This document shows, one piece after another, positions 37,232-47,738 of a DNA stretch of 64,000 nt. The translations under genes and the position numbers were made by a program. Below the pieces are notes generated by a model. The model was not told the origin of the DNA. It saw only the letters and a list, made by a program, of their open reading frames with translations, and did not search any database. Numbering within the stretch: the first letter of the stretch is position 1; every line of letters starts with the position of its first letter. Origin of the DNA: Sellimonas catena (GTDB lineage: Bacteria > Bacillota > Clostridia > Lachnospirales > Lachnospiraceae); the NCBI RefSeq assembly GCF_045063725.1, contig NZ_CP173695.1, one strand, 5' to 3'.

Positions 37232-37302
37232 AGCCTCACTTCCTTTTATATGCCGGGGTATCCTCCCCGAAACTTATTGACTCCTATATCATATCGTTTT
37301 CT

Positions 37303-37333
37303 ATATTATACGTCGTATAATATTGTACGTCAA
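37303..37333 (-). promoter_or_regulatory. padR promoter with overlapping operator
   Basis: On the minus strand TTGACG (37328-37333), a 17-bp spacer and a perfect TATAAT (37305-37310) form the promoter. The palindrome atattatac-gtc-gtataatat (37303-37323, perfect 9-bp arms) covers the -10 box and most of the spacer. Confidence 0.78.
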
Positions 37334-37391
37334 TGAATTTATATAAAAGAAATGCGAAAGATTTTCTGAAGACTGCCACAAAGGACTTTTC

Positions 37392-37427
37392 TGCAAAATA
37401 AAAGAGAACCCCGTTTCCAGGATTCTC
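37392..37427 (-). terminator. Intrinsic terminator after crcB
   Basis: On the minus strand a 9-bp stem (gagaatcct/ggggttctc, with two G-U pairs) is followed by TTTTATTTT. It ends the long hisH-to-crcB run. Confidence 0.7.
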
Positions 37428-37434
37428 CTGTCTT

Positions 37435-37809
37435 CTATCCCCGCACCTGAACTGCAATCATTCTTCCAAGACATACACCTGCCAGACAGCAGATTACACT
37501 CAGGGCAATATAAAGTCCTCCGCTCAGCATTTTTCCCTGTTCCAGAAGCGTCCAGGCTTCCAGCGAAAATGTGGAAAATGTGGTAAAGCCTCCGCAGAAT
37601 CCGGTCTTCCAGAACCATGCGTGTCTTTTTGACACATCAGGATCCTCCCCCGCCAGTATTCCTGCCAGAAAACCGATTACCACCGCGCCCAGCAGATTGG
37701 CCAGGAAGGTCCAGACCGGAAAATCTCCCCTGACCGGCAGAAGACTCAGTGCGTACCTTGCCGATGCGCCAAGTGCTCCTCCCAGCGCCACATAACAAAC
37801 TCCCGGCAT
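37435..37809 (-). CDS. crcB: Fluoride channel CrcB/Fluc
   Basis: The 124-aa protein has four hydrophobic helices and the Fluc signatures GGALGASARYALS (about 10-22) and GFCGGFTTFSTFSLE (about 70-84). The phenylalanine-lined pore and central Na+ site of Fluc lie in these segments. It exports fluoride passively as a dual-topology dimer. Only one copy is present here. It starts just after the nitrilase stop with AGGAGG and is the last gene of its operon. No fluoride riboswitch is visible. Confidence 0.93.
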   Translation of the reverse strand: MPGVCYVALGGALGASARYALSLLPVRGDFPVWTFLANLLGAVVIGFLAGILAGEDPDVSKRHAWFWKTGFCGGFTTFSTFSLEAWTLLEQGKMLSGGLYIALSVICCLAGVCLGRMIAVQVRG

Positions 37810-37810
37810 C

Positions 37811-38713
37811 TTAACCTTCCTCCTTTTCCTTTGTCAGTGGGGTTCGTATAAACGGCTCTTCTACAGCCGGATCCAGAAGCTTTTCATAGGCTCCGGTTTT
37901 CCGGTAGGCATTCCCCCACGTTTCGTTTTTCCGGTACTCCCGGATCTCTTCTATAGGAAACTCCGCCATCAGAATCCCCTCCTCCTCCGATGCCATCAGA
38001 ATTGTCGGATCCTGATATCCATCTTCACCGAACACAACCGGAGAAAACGCACAGGACTGTCCCCATCCCCTGCCCGGATAATTGGCCATGGCAATTCCGG
38101 TCATATTTTCAAAGGCACGTGCCTCCAGCTGGTGCAGGCGGGCGGGATTCATGTCGCAGGCATTCGGCACAAGAATCAGTTCTGCTCCTTTCAGCATGAG
38201 AACCCTTGCACTTTCCGGAAATTCTCTGTCATAGCAGATCATGATTCCGATCCGGACACCGTCAAATTCTGCGGTTTCAAAGGACGTTCCGCTCTGTAAC
38301 AGCGCCTCCAGGGAAAAGTCACACGTATGTACCTTGGCATATCGAAGAAGGATTTCTCCTTCTCTTCCTATCAGAAATGCTTCATTCTGCGGTCCTTTTT
38401 CCCCTTCATACATACCGGTGATCACTGCGCCGACGGAGAGCCGCTTTGCCGTCTCCCTGAGTGTCCGGATATAGGCACTGTCCTCTCCAACCGCCTGAGA
38501 AATCCATGCCTTTCGCTCTTTTTCTCTTTCTTTCTGAAAGGGATCATCAAATGCCTCCGGAAAAGGCGGCGCATATCCAATCGACCACATTTCCGGGAAA
38601 AGCACCAGATCCGCGCCTGCCCGCCCGGCTTCCTCCATATAACGGACAGCCAGATCCAGATTTGCTTTCACATCATTCGGCACTGCCTTTTTTTGTACCA
38701 GTGCAATTTTCAT
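37811..38713 (-). CDS. Carbon-nitrogen hydrolase (nitrilase superfamily)
   Basis: The 300-aa enzyme has the Glu-Lys-Cys triad of the superfamily: E41 in LVLFPEMWSIGY, a lysine in LLRYAKVHTCDF and the nucleophile cysteine in IGIMICYDREFPESAR. Such amidases release ammonia from small amides, for example carbamoylputrescine or omega-amides. The substrate cannot be told from sequence alone. It lies between DUF1294 and crcB with very short gaps, so it is co-transcribed with them. Confidence 0.9.
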   Translation of the reverse strand: MKIALVQKKAVPNDVKANLDLAVRYMEEAGRAGADLVLFPEMWSIGYAPPFPEAFDDPFQKEREKERKAWISQAVGEDSAYIRTLRETAKRLSVGAVITGMYEGEKGPQNEAFLIGREGEILLRYAKVHTCDFSLEALLQSGTSFETAEFDGVRIGIMICYDREFPESARVLMLKGAELILVPNACDMNPARLHQLEARAFENMTGIAMANYPGRGWGQSCAFSPVVFGEDGYQDPTILMASEEEGILMAEFPIEEIREYRKNETWGNAYRKTGAYEKLLDPAVEEPFIRTPLTKEKEEG

Positions 38714-38728
38714 TTCTTTTGCTCTCCT

Positions 38729-38998
38729 TTATCGCGGAAGGATTCCGTACACAACTGCCGCCTGTAAAACAACAGAGAGCGGTACCAGAATCCGGAATTT
38801 CCATTTTTTTGTCTTATGGTGAAAAACGGTCATGCCAAAAAGAGCTCCCGCCCCTCCAAGGCAGAAGGCACTTCCAAGGAGCGCTGCCTCGGAAATCCGC
38901 CATCTGTCATGCTTTGCTTTCCATTTATCAATTCCGTACAATATCAGTACGATTACGTTCCAGGCCGCCATCACCAAAAGCAGGTACTGCCAGATCAT
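38729..38998 (-). CDS. DUF1294 membrane protein
   Basis: This 89-aa protein has the DUF1294 pattern: an N-terminal membrane helix (LLVMAAWNVIVLILYGIDKWKAK in parts), RISEAALLGSAFCLGGAGALFGM, then HHKTKKWKFRI and a second hydrophobic end. The function of the family is unknown. It starts with AGGAGG, ten bases after addA, and is followed 16 bp later by the nitrilase gene. Confidence 0.88.
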   Translation of the reverse strand: MIWQYLLLVMAAWNVIVLILYGIDKWKAKHDRWRISEAALLGSAFCLGGAGALFGMTVFHHKTKKWKFRILVPLSVVLQAAVVYGILPR

Positions 38999-39007
38999 CG
39001 CTTCCTC

Positions 39008-42000
39008 CTATACTCTGATCTCCTTTCCAAGTGCAAAGGAATAGATCAGTTTTTCTTTTACATGTTTTCCAAGACTCTTTTCCAGAGCTTCCTGATAGTA
39101 TTCCAGCTGAATACGGTAACGCTCTGTCAGTTCTTCTTCCATTCTGACACGGTCAGTCTTATAATCGAGCAGGACGATTTCCCCGTCTTCCTCGAAAAAC
39201 AGGTCAATAATCCCCTGCACAATCAGAAGTTCTCCACTTTTTTCTCCGCCGTTTTCCGGATAAATCCGGTCTGCTTCCACGCCAAGCACAAACGGCTGCT
39301 CTTTTTTCAGCTTTCCGTTCTGTGCCGCTTTCTGCATCCGGGCCGCACAGTCCGACTGTAAGAACTTCAGAATGTCTTCTCTTTCCACAGCCCCGGCGGA
39401 TGCCTCATCGATTTTTTCCGCTTCCACGAACTGCCGGATTTCCTCTTCCAGTGTTTCCATGGTATAGGATTTTCCAAAATCCAGAAGTTCCAGAATCCGG
39501 TGGTAGGCTGTTCCTCTTGCCGCTCCCCGGATCTTCGTTTCCCCTTTCCTAAATTTGGGAATGATCTCTTCCTCCGGTTTCTCAAACAGGCGGACACCAT
39601 CCTCTTCTTCCGGCTGCGGCTCATGCGCCGCCCGTTTCAGTTCCGATACAGAAAACTTTCTCTTCCACCGGCTTTCCTCTTCATACGGATACCGAAAGAG
39701 ATAGCTTTCCATCAGATGATTCCGGATTTCCTCATCATAGAGCTGCTCCGGATCAATGGCTTCGATATCCTCCCTGCGGATCTGTTTTCTTTCTTCCTCC
39801 ATCACGGATTCCATCAGCACGTCTTCTTCCGTCAGAATTTCTACACGAATCGGCACCTTCTCTGACCATTCTGGATCATCCAGCCGGACCAGCGCCGGAA
39901 TCAGGAAGTCCAGATAGCTTCCTGCCTTTTGCAAAAGCCCGAAGGAAAGCTGCCGCTCTTTCTGGCTTTTCACCCGCTCATACTGCTTTTGCTTTTCCTC
40001 TGCATGTTTCATGGTTCCGGTAATGATGAGCTTTTCCTTTGCTCTTGTAAGTGCCACGTATAAGACACGGAGCTCCTCCCCCAGATTTTCCAAACGCGTT
40101 TCATTCTGGATCATCTTTTTCAAAAAGGACGGTGCCTGCATCCGCTCTTTTAAATAGACTGCATCCACACCGATCCCCAGATCCTGATGGATAACCACCT
40201 TTCTCTGAATATCCTGGGTATTAAACTTCTTTCCCATTCCGGAGACAATCACGATCGGGAACTCCAGACCTTTACTTTTATGAATACTCATGAGGCGCAC
40301 CGTGTCAGCCATCTCATCGCTTGTATTGGCTTCCCCGTAATCGACCTGATATTTCTGCAGCTGCTCCACGTACCGCAGGAAATGAAATAGTCCTTTGTAA
40401 CTCGTGCTTTCATACGCTTTTGCCTTCTCGATCAGCATATCCAGATTCGCTCTTCTTTGTATGCCGCCCGGCATGGCAAGGACATAGTCCCGGTACCCAG
40501 TTTTGGATACAATCTGCTCCAGCAGTTCATGAATCGCTGTGTACGGCACCTGTTCCCGAAACCTGTGTACCTGTTCGTAAAATACGCCAAGTTTCTCATC
40601 TTTCGTGTCCCTCGCAAAATCTGCCGCCGCCTGGTAAAACGGCTCTTCCGGATACGCGCACCGGATCCTTGCAAGCTCCTCATTTGTCAGTCCGCCAAAA
40701 CAGGAGGAAAGCACTGCCGCAAGCGGAAGATCCTGCTTTTCATTATCCAGAATTTTCAGATAGTCCAAAAGAAGACTGATCTCCCTTGTCTGGAAGTATC
40801 CTTCCTTTGTCCCGCAGAATGTCGGAATTCCTTCCTCATTCAGCACCTTCGAAAAGACATCCGTCCACCCTTTGAGGCTTCGGAGAAGAATCACGATATC
40901 TCTGTAGGATGCCTTTCGATAGACACCGGTCTCCTTGTCCAACACCTCCGTATTTTTCAGAAGCTCCTTGATCCGGGCCGCCACAGCCCGCGCTTCCAGC
41001 TCTTTTGCCTCCAGCGACTCTCCCTCTTCGATCAGCAGGATCTCCGTATCAAATCCTTCCTTTTCCTCGAACTGTGCCCCCACGTACAGGGCCGCCTGCT
41101 CGTCGTACTCCACTCTTCCAAGAGATACTGTCATGATCTGATAAAACAGGAAATTGACCGCATCCAGCACTTCCCCCCGGCTGCGGAAATTTTTGTGCAG
41201 GTCAATTCTGCGTTGGTTCCCCTCTCCGTCCGTCTCGTAGGATGCGTACTTTGCCATGAAAAGCTCCGGTCTGGAAAGCCGGAACCTGTAGATACTCTGC
41301 TTTACATCCCCTACCATAAAGACATTATACTGCCCGTGGCTGATCCGTGAAATCTGCATCAGAAGCGTCTCCTGAATCAGGTTGCTGTCCTGATACTCAT
41401 CGATCATGATCTCTTCGTATTTCTTCCGGTATTCCTCGGCGATTTCTTCTTTTTTCAGGATCCGGAGCGCATACTGCTCCATATCCCCAAAGTCAATCAC
41501 ACCGGCATTTCTCTTCTTTTCTTCAAAAGCCCGGCCAAACGCAATAGTCAGCCGCACTAGTTCTCCGGCAAACGGGGCTGCCTGTCTCATATCCTCTTTT
41601 AAGTCCGCCTCTGTCTCATAGAAGAACTGTTCTTTCAGGGCGGACAGCTCCTTTTTAACCTGCTCTCGTAAGGACTTGACAAATGCTGTCTTCTCCTCAG
41701 AAACGGATTTGTCTCTGTTCACAGCAAGCCTTGCGAACGACGCCCCCGCAATCTGCTCCTGAAGCTCCCCAAAAGTCTCCTCTGACCGCAGAGAGCGGAT
41801 CAGTCCGATATCCGAGGAAATCGTATCGGCATATGCGGCCGGTCCGTCCGGCTCCTCACACAGCTCTGCCGCGTAACGCAGTTCACTTTCCATATCCTCC
41901 AGTGTTTCCTTTGTATGCTCCATAGCCGCCTGGACAAACGGAATCGTATCCCACGGTTCGCTTTTGACGGATTCATATCCTTCGATGCTGTCCAGAAGCC

Positions 42001-42565
42001 ATTCTTCCGGATCCGGATTGCTTCGTGAAAACTCGTAGAGCTCCAGAATCAACTCCTCGACTTTTTTGTCGTCTCTTCCCGTTGATGCCATCTCCACAAA
42101 GTCAGTAAATGAGCTTTCCCCTTTTGCATACTCCTCTTCCAGAAGGTTTTCCATCACTTCCTGCATCAGCAGTTTTCGTTCTCCTTCTTCCAGCGTCCGA
42201 AACCCCGGCTCCAGATCAATCGTGTGGAAATAATCCCGGATCACGGACAGGCAGAAGCTGTGAATCGTCGTGATCTTTGCATGGTGGATGAGCGTTGCCT
42301 GCCGCTGCAGATGCGCATTGTCCGGATCTGTCTCCAGCTTCTTTTCAATGGCACCGCGGATTCTCTCTTTCATCTCGGCTGCCGCTGCCTCTGTAAAGGT
42401 CACAACGAGAAGCTGATCCACATCGAGAGGATTTTCCCCTTCCGTCAGCCTGGTAATGATCCGCTCCACAAGGACGGCCGTCTTTCCGGAGCCTGCCGCC
42501 GCCGAAACGAGAAGATTACATCCTCTGGCCGCTATGACCTGCTCCTGTTCTTTTGTCCATCCCAT
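39008..42565 (-). CDS. addA: ATP-dependent helicase/nuclease subunit AddA
   Basis: AddA is the 3'-5' helicase and nuclease of the AddAB complex, which processes double-strand breaks for RecA in Firmicutes. The 1,185-aa protein has UvrD-type helicase motifs: Walker A SAAAGSGKT (21-29), MIDEYQDSN (motif II), GDVKQSIYRFR and VRLMSIHKSKGLEFP. The C-terminal nuclease domain shows GTAYHRILELLDF and VLLDYKTDRV. The start is the ATG at 42565 with GGAAGTGAGAATC upstream; an upstream extension would run into addB. It begins five bases after the addB stop. Its partner addB is frameshifted. Confidence 0.96.
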   Translation of the reverse strand: MGWTKEQEQVIAARGCNLLVSAAAGSGKTAVLVERIITRLTEGENPLDVDQLLVVTFTEAAAAEMKERIRGAIEKKLETDPDNAHLQRQATLIHHAKITTIHSFCLSVIRDYFHTIDLEPGFRTLEEGERKLLMQEVMENLLEEEYAKGESSFTDFVEMASTGRDDKKVEELILELYEFSRSNPDPEEWLLDSIEGYESVKSEPWDTIPFVQAAMEHTKETLEDMESELRYAAELCEEPDGPAAYADTISSDIGLIRSLRSEETFGELQEQIAGASFARLAVNRDKSVSEEKTAFVKSLREQVKKELSALKEQFFYETEADLKEDMRQAAPFAGELVRLTIAFGRAFEEKKRNAGVIDFGDMEQYALRILKKEEIAEEYRKKYEEIMIDEYQDSNLIQETLLMQISRISHGQYNVFMVGDVKQSIYRFRLSRPELFMAKYASYETDGEGNQRRIDLHKNFRSRGEVLDAVNFLFYQIMTVSLGRVEYDEQAALYVGAQFEEKEGFDTEILLIEEGESLEAKELEARAVAARIKELLKNTEVLDKETGVYRKASYRDIVILLRSLKGWTDVFSKVLNEEGIPTFCGTKEGYFQTREISLLLDYLKILDNEKQDLPLAAVLSSCFGGLTNEELARIRCAYPEEPFYQAAADFARDTKDEKLGVFYEQVHRFREQVPYTAIHELLEQIVSKTGYRDYVLAMPGGIQRRANLDMLIEKAKAYESTSYKGLFHFLRYVEQLQKYQVDYGEANTSDEMADTVRLMSIHKSKGLEFPIVIVSGMGKKFNTQDIQRKVVIHQDLGIGVDAVYLKERMQAPSFLKKMIQNETRLENLGEELRVLYVALTRAKEKLIITGTMKHAEEKQKQYERVKSQKERQLSFGLLQKAGSYLDFLIPALVRLDDPEWSEKVPIRVEILTEEDVLMESVMEEERKQIRREDIEAIDPEQLYDEEIRNHLMESYLFRYPYEEESRWKRKFSVSELKRAAHEPQPEEEDGVRLFEKPEEEIIPKFRKGETKIRGAARGTAYHRILELLDFGKSYTMETLEEEIRQFVEAEKIDEASAGAVEREDILKFLQSDCAARMQKAAQNGKLKKEQPFVLGVEADRIYPENGGEKSGELLIVQGIIDLFFEEDGEIVLLDYKTDRVRMEEELTERYRIQLEYYQEALEKSLGKHVKEKLIYSFALGKEIRV

Positions 42566-42570
42566 GATTC

Positions 42571-44616
42571 TCACTTCCCTTCCTGTTCCGAGAGTTCTCG
42601 CGCAATCAGCCGGAAAATCTCCTCCCGTTTTTTCGATACAAGGCTTCGGTAACCGCACCCCTCGATTCTTTCGTCAAAACCGCAGATACTGTGGTACGGG
42701 CAGTAATCGCACCCGGTGTTCATCCCCAGTTCATAAGGCTCCTTTTTGACATTCCCTTTCAGGATCTCTTCTTTAAGCTGCTTCGTCTTCCTCTTTGTAT
42801 AAGAAGACAGAAGTCCGAATTCCGCCTTTGACGCGGCCCGGGAGGTTTTGGATACGCTTCCGTCTTTGTTCCTTCCAAACGGCGCCGCAAGAGAACTTTT
42901 CGCTCCCGTATGATCCAGATGTCCGAGAACATCCGGATCGGAATTCACAAGACCATCGGGACGGAGCTCTTTTAACAGCTCCTCCTCGGCCTGCTCTTCG
43001 TCGGATTTCGGAACCATCGGATCCTTCATCTGATAATAAAAGATTCCCGCCGGAATTACTTCCTTATTCGGATGCTTTTTCCGCTCCAGCTCCAGGGCCG
43101 CATTCATGTAGACCGCAAGCTGAAGCTGAAGTCCGTAATAAAAGGACGTGATGTCAAAGGACTTGGATTCGGTCTTATAATCCGTCACCTTGACATAGAC
43201 CTGATTTTCATCTTCACACGTATCGACCCGGTCGATGACGCCTCCCGCAAACCGGACTTCTGTCCCGGTCTGCCGGAAATCCCCCATTTTCTGCTGACGA
43301 AGCAGCGCCCATACCGTCCGGTCCACAAGCCGCTTCATCCTCGTAATCAGATATTCCCGGCGCTTCGTACTGTAAAGCACGGTGTTTTCATAATCAATAA
43401 TACTTTCCTCCACACAGGCGTCCACCATTTCCCGGCGCATCTCGTCGGTGATATCCGTAACCGGGATATCCAGCCTTTCCGCCTTTCCCGCAAAATGTTC
43501 CATTGCCTTGTGGAAAAGATTTCCCCAGTCCAGAGGTTTGAATTCATACTCCTGCCGCTCACTTAACCGCAGTCCATAGGCCATAAAATGCGCAAAAGCA
43601 CAGGATGCATACTTCTCCAGCCGGGTCACACCTTTGTCGATTCCTTCCCGGTAAAGAATCTCTGCCGCCTTCTTTGAGAGACGGTCATCCGGCATCCGGT
43701 AAAAATGTGCCTGCATCACCTGTTCCAGACTTTGACTGCGTTTCGAATCCTTTTTATACCAGGCATAAAGCTCCTGCCACTGCGGATCTTCCGTCTCCTC
43801 ATTCTGAAGTCCCTGGATCAGAAGTTCCAGACCGTTTTTCCCGGTCAGTTCCGTCTCTTTCAGGGGCCGTTCCTCCTCCCGCGTCACAGTCAGACGCGGA
43901 AACAGCTTCTGAATATCCCGGATCAGATAAGACGGTCTGAGAGAAGTCCCGTCCGCCGCCACCGAAGCATAAGACAGGTACAGCAGTTCCTGTGGTTTAG
44001 TCAGCATCGTGTACAGATAAAATTTCTGAATATAGGCCTGTTCTTTCCCTCCGGCGGAAAGTTCCGTCCCTCCGGACCGGATTTTCTCCCGGTCATACTC
44101 GGAGAGCAGCCCGCCCGAGCCAAGCTGCCCTGGAAGGAAGCTGTCGTTTGCGCCAAGGAAAAACAGGGCTTTGATATCAGTAAGCCTCGTCCGCTCCATG
44201 TCTCCGGCCATGACTTCATCAATTCCCGGCGGAATGACACCGACTTTCGCTTCCTCGAGTCCGGCGTCCAGAAGCTCCCCGTATTCCTCCAGAGAAACCG
44301 TCTCCTCCCCGAGAAGCGCTACAAATTTATCAAACAGATCGATGACAATCCGGTAAACCTGAGAGTATTCCTTTGCAAGGGCGGCCTCGCCGCTCTTCTC
44401 AAAAAACCGTTCCTGTTCCCGGACCTTCCCGTACATGCCTTCCTGCACGAGAAAATCATAAAGCGCTTCCGTAATGTCCCTTACCGTCTTTTTCTGTTGC
44501 CGCAACACGAAGACAAGGCTGTCCACCTTTTCGATAAACCGGACACGAAGATGATTGACTTTTGCAAGCTCTTCTTCGCTCATCCCTTTGCTTTTCCGGA
44601 TCCAGCGCCCTGCCAC
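42571..44616 (-). pseudogene. addB: addB, C-terminal part after a frameshift
   Basis: This frame holds the last ~680 residues of AddB. It contains SKGMSEEELAKVNHLRVRF directly after the break and the nuclease segment VKVTDYKTES. The iron-sulfur cysteines are also here: one in YASCAFAHFM and three in GMNTGCDYCPYHSICGFD. Joined to the frame 44580-45917 it gives a normal AddB of about 1,115 residues. The join needs one extra base near 44608-44610 (GGG to GGGG). Without frameshifting or re-initiation the nuclease half would not be made as part of AddB. A sequencing indel is possible. Confidence 0.85.
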
Positions 44617-45917
44617 TTTTTGTATCCCCGGATTCCAAGGGCAAGCACATAGTTTTCCAGTGTGTCAACTTCCTCCATCGTAAATCCGCTAAGGCCCGTC
44701 CTCAGAAACCGGAATACGCTTTCGTAGGTAAATCCCTTCTGGATCATGGCCGTCACACTGCGGACGTATTCTACAAATGGATTTAACAGCACACTTCGTT
44801 TCTGGTCTGCAAATACCGGAATCCCGTATTCGGAAAAAATTGTCCGGATATCATCCGAATAAGCGGACAGATCCGGCACGATCACCGCAAAATCCCGGTA
44901 TCTCCATCCCTTTGTCCGGACAAGGGAACGGATCTTTCTTGCTGCCGCTTCCACTTCCTGCCCCGGCGTTGCCGCATGGCAGATCCGGATCCGGTCCTGT
45001 TCTTCTTCGTAACGGGCCTTGCCGTAGCGGAAAAGATGACGTTCCAGAAAGGCCATCGGAGTATTTTCGCGGAACCGGTACGGAATCTCTCCCTCCATCC
45101 ATACGGGATCGTTCACCGTAATCTTCTTCTCCCGGCAGATGGCAAGGAGCTTTGTCGTCATCTCTTTACTGAGAGAAAACAGCTGGTACGGTCCCTGATA
45201 AAGATAAGGATTCTCATTCTTCGGAATCGTCACTGTCACCCGGACCTCCTGACACACCTTGAGAAGCTGCTCCAGCAGCCGGTTCTGAACCGGGGTAAAT
45301 CCGGTAAAGCCGTCCAGCGCAATGATGCTGTCCCGCAGAATGGCAGACTGCGGCACCTTCTCGCAGAGCAGATCCAGAATCTCCTCTCTTGTGATATATT
45401 TTTCCTCCAGATAGGCATAGAAGCCTTCGTACACCTTCTTCAAATCAGAAAGCTTATAATAAAGCGAGGTTCCTTCCCCCGCCTGCTCCATCATCCGGTC
45501 AAGCTCTTCTTCTCCAATATCGTACTGGGTAAACTCGGAAATGACCGATTTCACTTCGCTGATATATCCCTGCCGCTTCAGATTTCCACGAAGGACAGTC
45601 AAATCGTCCTCATAATCCCCGGCAATCTTCCGGAGAATCAGATTTTTCCCCTCGTCATCCAGAACAATCCGGTCGTTTCCCCCGGTCTCTTCCATGACAC
45701 GATAAGCAAGCCTTCCAAAACTTAACACATCAATATTCATGATCGCATGATTCGGGCTTGCCTCCACAAGATCTTTCTGAGTCTGCATGGAAAACTGCTC
45801 CGGCACGAGAACAATATAAGTCTTCTCCGGATTTGCTGCCGCTTCTTCTACTGTCTTCTGATATAGAGAATGGGACTTCCCTGAACCGGAACTCCCAAAA
45901 ATAAACTGTAATGCCAT
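44580..45917 (-). pseudogene. addB: addB, N-terminal part before a frameshift
   Basis: AddB is the second subunit of the AddAB helicase-nuclease. This 445-codon frame starts MALQFIFGSSGSGKSHSLY with a Walker A (GSSGSGKS, 9-16). It continues with family features such as FVPEQFSMQTQKDLV-like sequence (read VLVPEQFSMQTQKDLVEA), IALDGFTGFTPVQNRLL and IPVFADQKRSVLLNPF. It ends in non-family residues GAGSGKAKG where the frame is lost after GIRGYKKWQ. It follows hflX by nine bases. The locus 42571-45917 as a whole is one addB gene with a single frameshift. Confidence 0.85.
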
Positions 45918-45926
45918 GACATTCTC

Positions 45927-47165
45927 CTAATTCACTTTTCCGTACAGTTCTCTCGGAACGAATCCTTCAATATAGATTCCATCCGCCTGATACTCTTCTT
46001 TCGTCACTTCTCCGTAGGCGCGGATCATCTGAATCTTTCCTGCCTCCGCATACGGATAAAGACGCTTAATCTCCATTCTCTGTTCTCTGATCCAGTCTTC
46101 CAGAATCTCTTTCAGCGTATCCAGTCCCTGCCCTGTCTTTGCAGAGACCACGACTCTTGCATCCGACTTGAAATCCCGGATCAGAAGGTCTTCTCCTGCT
46201 TTGTCACATTTATTAAACACCGTAATCACGGTCTTGTTCAACACTCCGAGTTCTTCCAGTGTCTCATAGGTTACATACATCTGCTCATCCATCTGTGGAT
46301 TGGACATGTCCGCCACATGGAGAATCACATCCGCATACTTTGCCTCTTCCAGCGTACTGCGGAATGCCTCGATCAGGTTATGCGGAAGCTTGCTGATAAA
46401 TCCGACCGTATCGGTAAGAAGAATCTTCTGGCCTCCCGGAAGATTCAGCACTCTGGTTGTCGGATCCAGTGTTGCAAACAGCTTGTCCTCTTCCAGCACC
46501 GATGCACCTGTCAGTGTATTTAACAGCGTAGACTTTCCGGCATTGGTATATCCCACAAGCGCACAGACCGGCATATGGTTTCTGCTTCGCTGCTCCCTTG
46601 TCACCTCCCGGTGTCTGCGGACATCCGCAAGTTCCCGGTTCAGCTGGGCGATCCGGCTTTTGATCAGTCTCCGGTCCATCTCCAGCTTCTTCTCTCCCGG
46701 TCCTCTTGTCCCGATTCCTCCACCGAGCCTGGAAAGACTCTTTCCAAGTCCGGTCAGTCTCGACTGCCGGTATTTTAACTGGGCCAGTTCTACCTGAATC
46801 TTTCCCTCTTTAGTTGATGCTCTGGCCGCAAAAATATCGAGAATCACAAGCGTCCGGTCCATAATCTTACAGTCCAGCACTTCCTCCATATTGTTGATCT
46901 GGGACGGGCTGAGCTCATCATCACAGACAATGCCGTCCGCTTCCTTTTCCCATACAAGCCACTTTAACTCGTCGAGCTTCCCGCTTCCGATATAAGTCCC
47001 CGGGTGAACCGCGTCTCTTAGCTGGATCATCTGTCCGGCCACTTCCGCTCCCGCTGTCTTTACCAGCTCGCCAAGCTCATCCAGCGACTGCTCTGCCTTT
47101 TCCAGATCATCCAGAGCCGCCGCCACCAGAATTACCTTTTCCTTTTTCCTTCCTGTTTCAATCAT
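45927..47165 (-). CDS. hflX: GTPase HflX
   Basis: HflX is a ribosome-associated GTPase that can split stalled ribosomes. The 412-aa protein has the N-terminal HflX domain with the glycine-rich signature LSRLGGGIGTRGPGEKKLE. The G domain shows G1 GYTNAGKST, G3 DTVGF and G4 NKCD. Length is standard. Its start overlaps the stop of the TPR lipoprotein gene (ATGA), so the two are coupled. Confidence 0.97.
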   Translation of the reverse strand: MIETGRKKEKVILVAAALDDLEKAEQSLDELGELVKTAGAEVAGQMIQLRDAVHPGTYIGSGKLDELKWLVWEKEADGIVCDDELSPSQINNMEEVLDCKIMDRTLVILDIFAARASTKEGKIQVELAQLKYRQSRLTGLGKSLSRLGGGIGTRGPGEKKLEMDRRLIKSRIAQLNRELADVRRHREVTREQRSRNHMPVCALVGYTNAGKSTLLNTLTGASVLEEDKLFATLDPTTRVLNLPGGQKILLTDTVGFISKLPHNLIEAFRSTLEEAKYADVILHVADMSNPQMDEQMYVTYETLEELGVLNKTVITVFNKCDKAGEDLLIRDFKSDARVVVSAKTGQGLDTLKEILEDWIREQRMEIKRLYPYAEAGKIQMIRAYGEVTKEEYQADGIYIEGFVPRELYGKVN

Positions 47166-47698
47166 TCATTTCCCGCCTGTGTTTCTAAAAACTCTGCCTC
47201 TTTTTTCACATCTTCGTCATCCGGCCAGGTCTGAAGATATGCGTCCGCCTTTTCCCTGGCTTCTGTATACTTTCCTGCCTTTTCCAGAGAGAAGATCTGG
47301 TTGTAGGCCATTTCCTTTTTCAGATCATCCCCGGCGCCTTCCATCTGGCTGCCGGTCTCAAAAGAGTCTGCCGCTTTTTCATACTGGCCGCTCTGCATAT
47401 ACGAAATTCCAAGCAGATTATAAAGCTCCGGCGTTGCCCCGGCGCCTTTTTCAAGCGCTGATTCAAAAGCGGACGCCGCCTTATCATACTGCTCCAGTTC
47501 ATAATAGCTGATGCCAAGTCCCCGGTATGCTTCCTTTTCCATATCTGAATCCTTCGAAGCTTTTTCAAAAGCCTCGGCGGCCTGCTCATAGTTTCCATCC
47601 TCAAGAAGGGATTTCCCTTTATCAATCTGTGTGGCACATCCTGTCATCGTAAAGAACAAAAGACATGCCGCCATTATCATTCCAATTCGCTTTTTCAT
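47162..47698 (-). CDS. TPR-repeat lipoprotein
   Basis: This 178-aa protein has a lipoprotein signal peptide (MKKRIGMIMAACLLFFTMTG-C21) and then about four TPR units (for example YEQAAEAFEKASKDS, AYRGLGISYYELEQYDKAA, LYNLLGISYMQSGQYEKAA, AYNQIFSLEKAGKYTEAR). It would be anchored outside the membrane and act as a protein-binding scaffold. The partner is unknown. The ATG at 47698 is preferred, with AAGGG five bases upstream; a GTG four codons earlier is possible. It overlaps hflX. Confidence 0.85.
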   Translation of the reverse strand: MKKRIGMIMAACLLFFTMTGCATQIDKGKSLLEDGNYEQAAEAFEKASKDSDMEKEAYRGLGISYYELEQYDKAASAFESALEKGAGATPELYNLLGISYMQSGQYEKAADSFETGSQMEGAGDDLKKEMAYNQIFSLEKAGKYTEAREKADAYLQTWPDDEDVKKEAEFLETQAGNE

Positions 47699-47738
47699 TT
47701 CCCTTATCACCCTTATCTTTCTTTATGATTCCCTGTTC

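Noticed and set aside
37232..38730. Fluoride riboswitch for crcB.
   Set aside because: crcB is internal to an operon with a two-base gap upstream, and no matching leader was seen.
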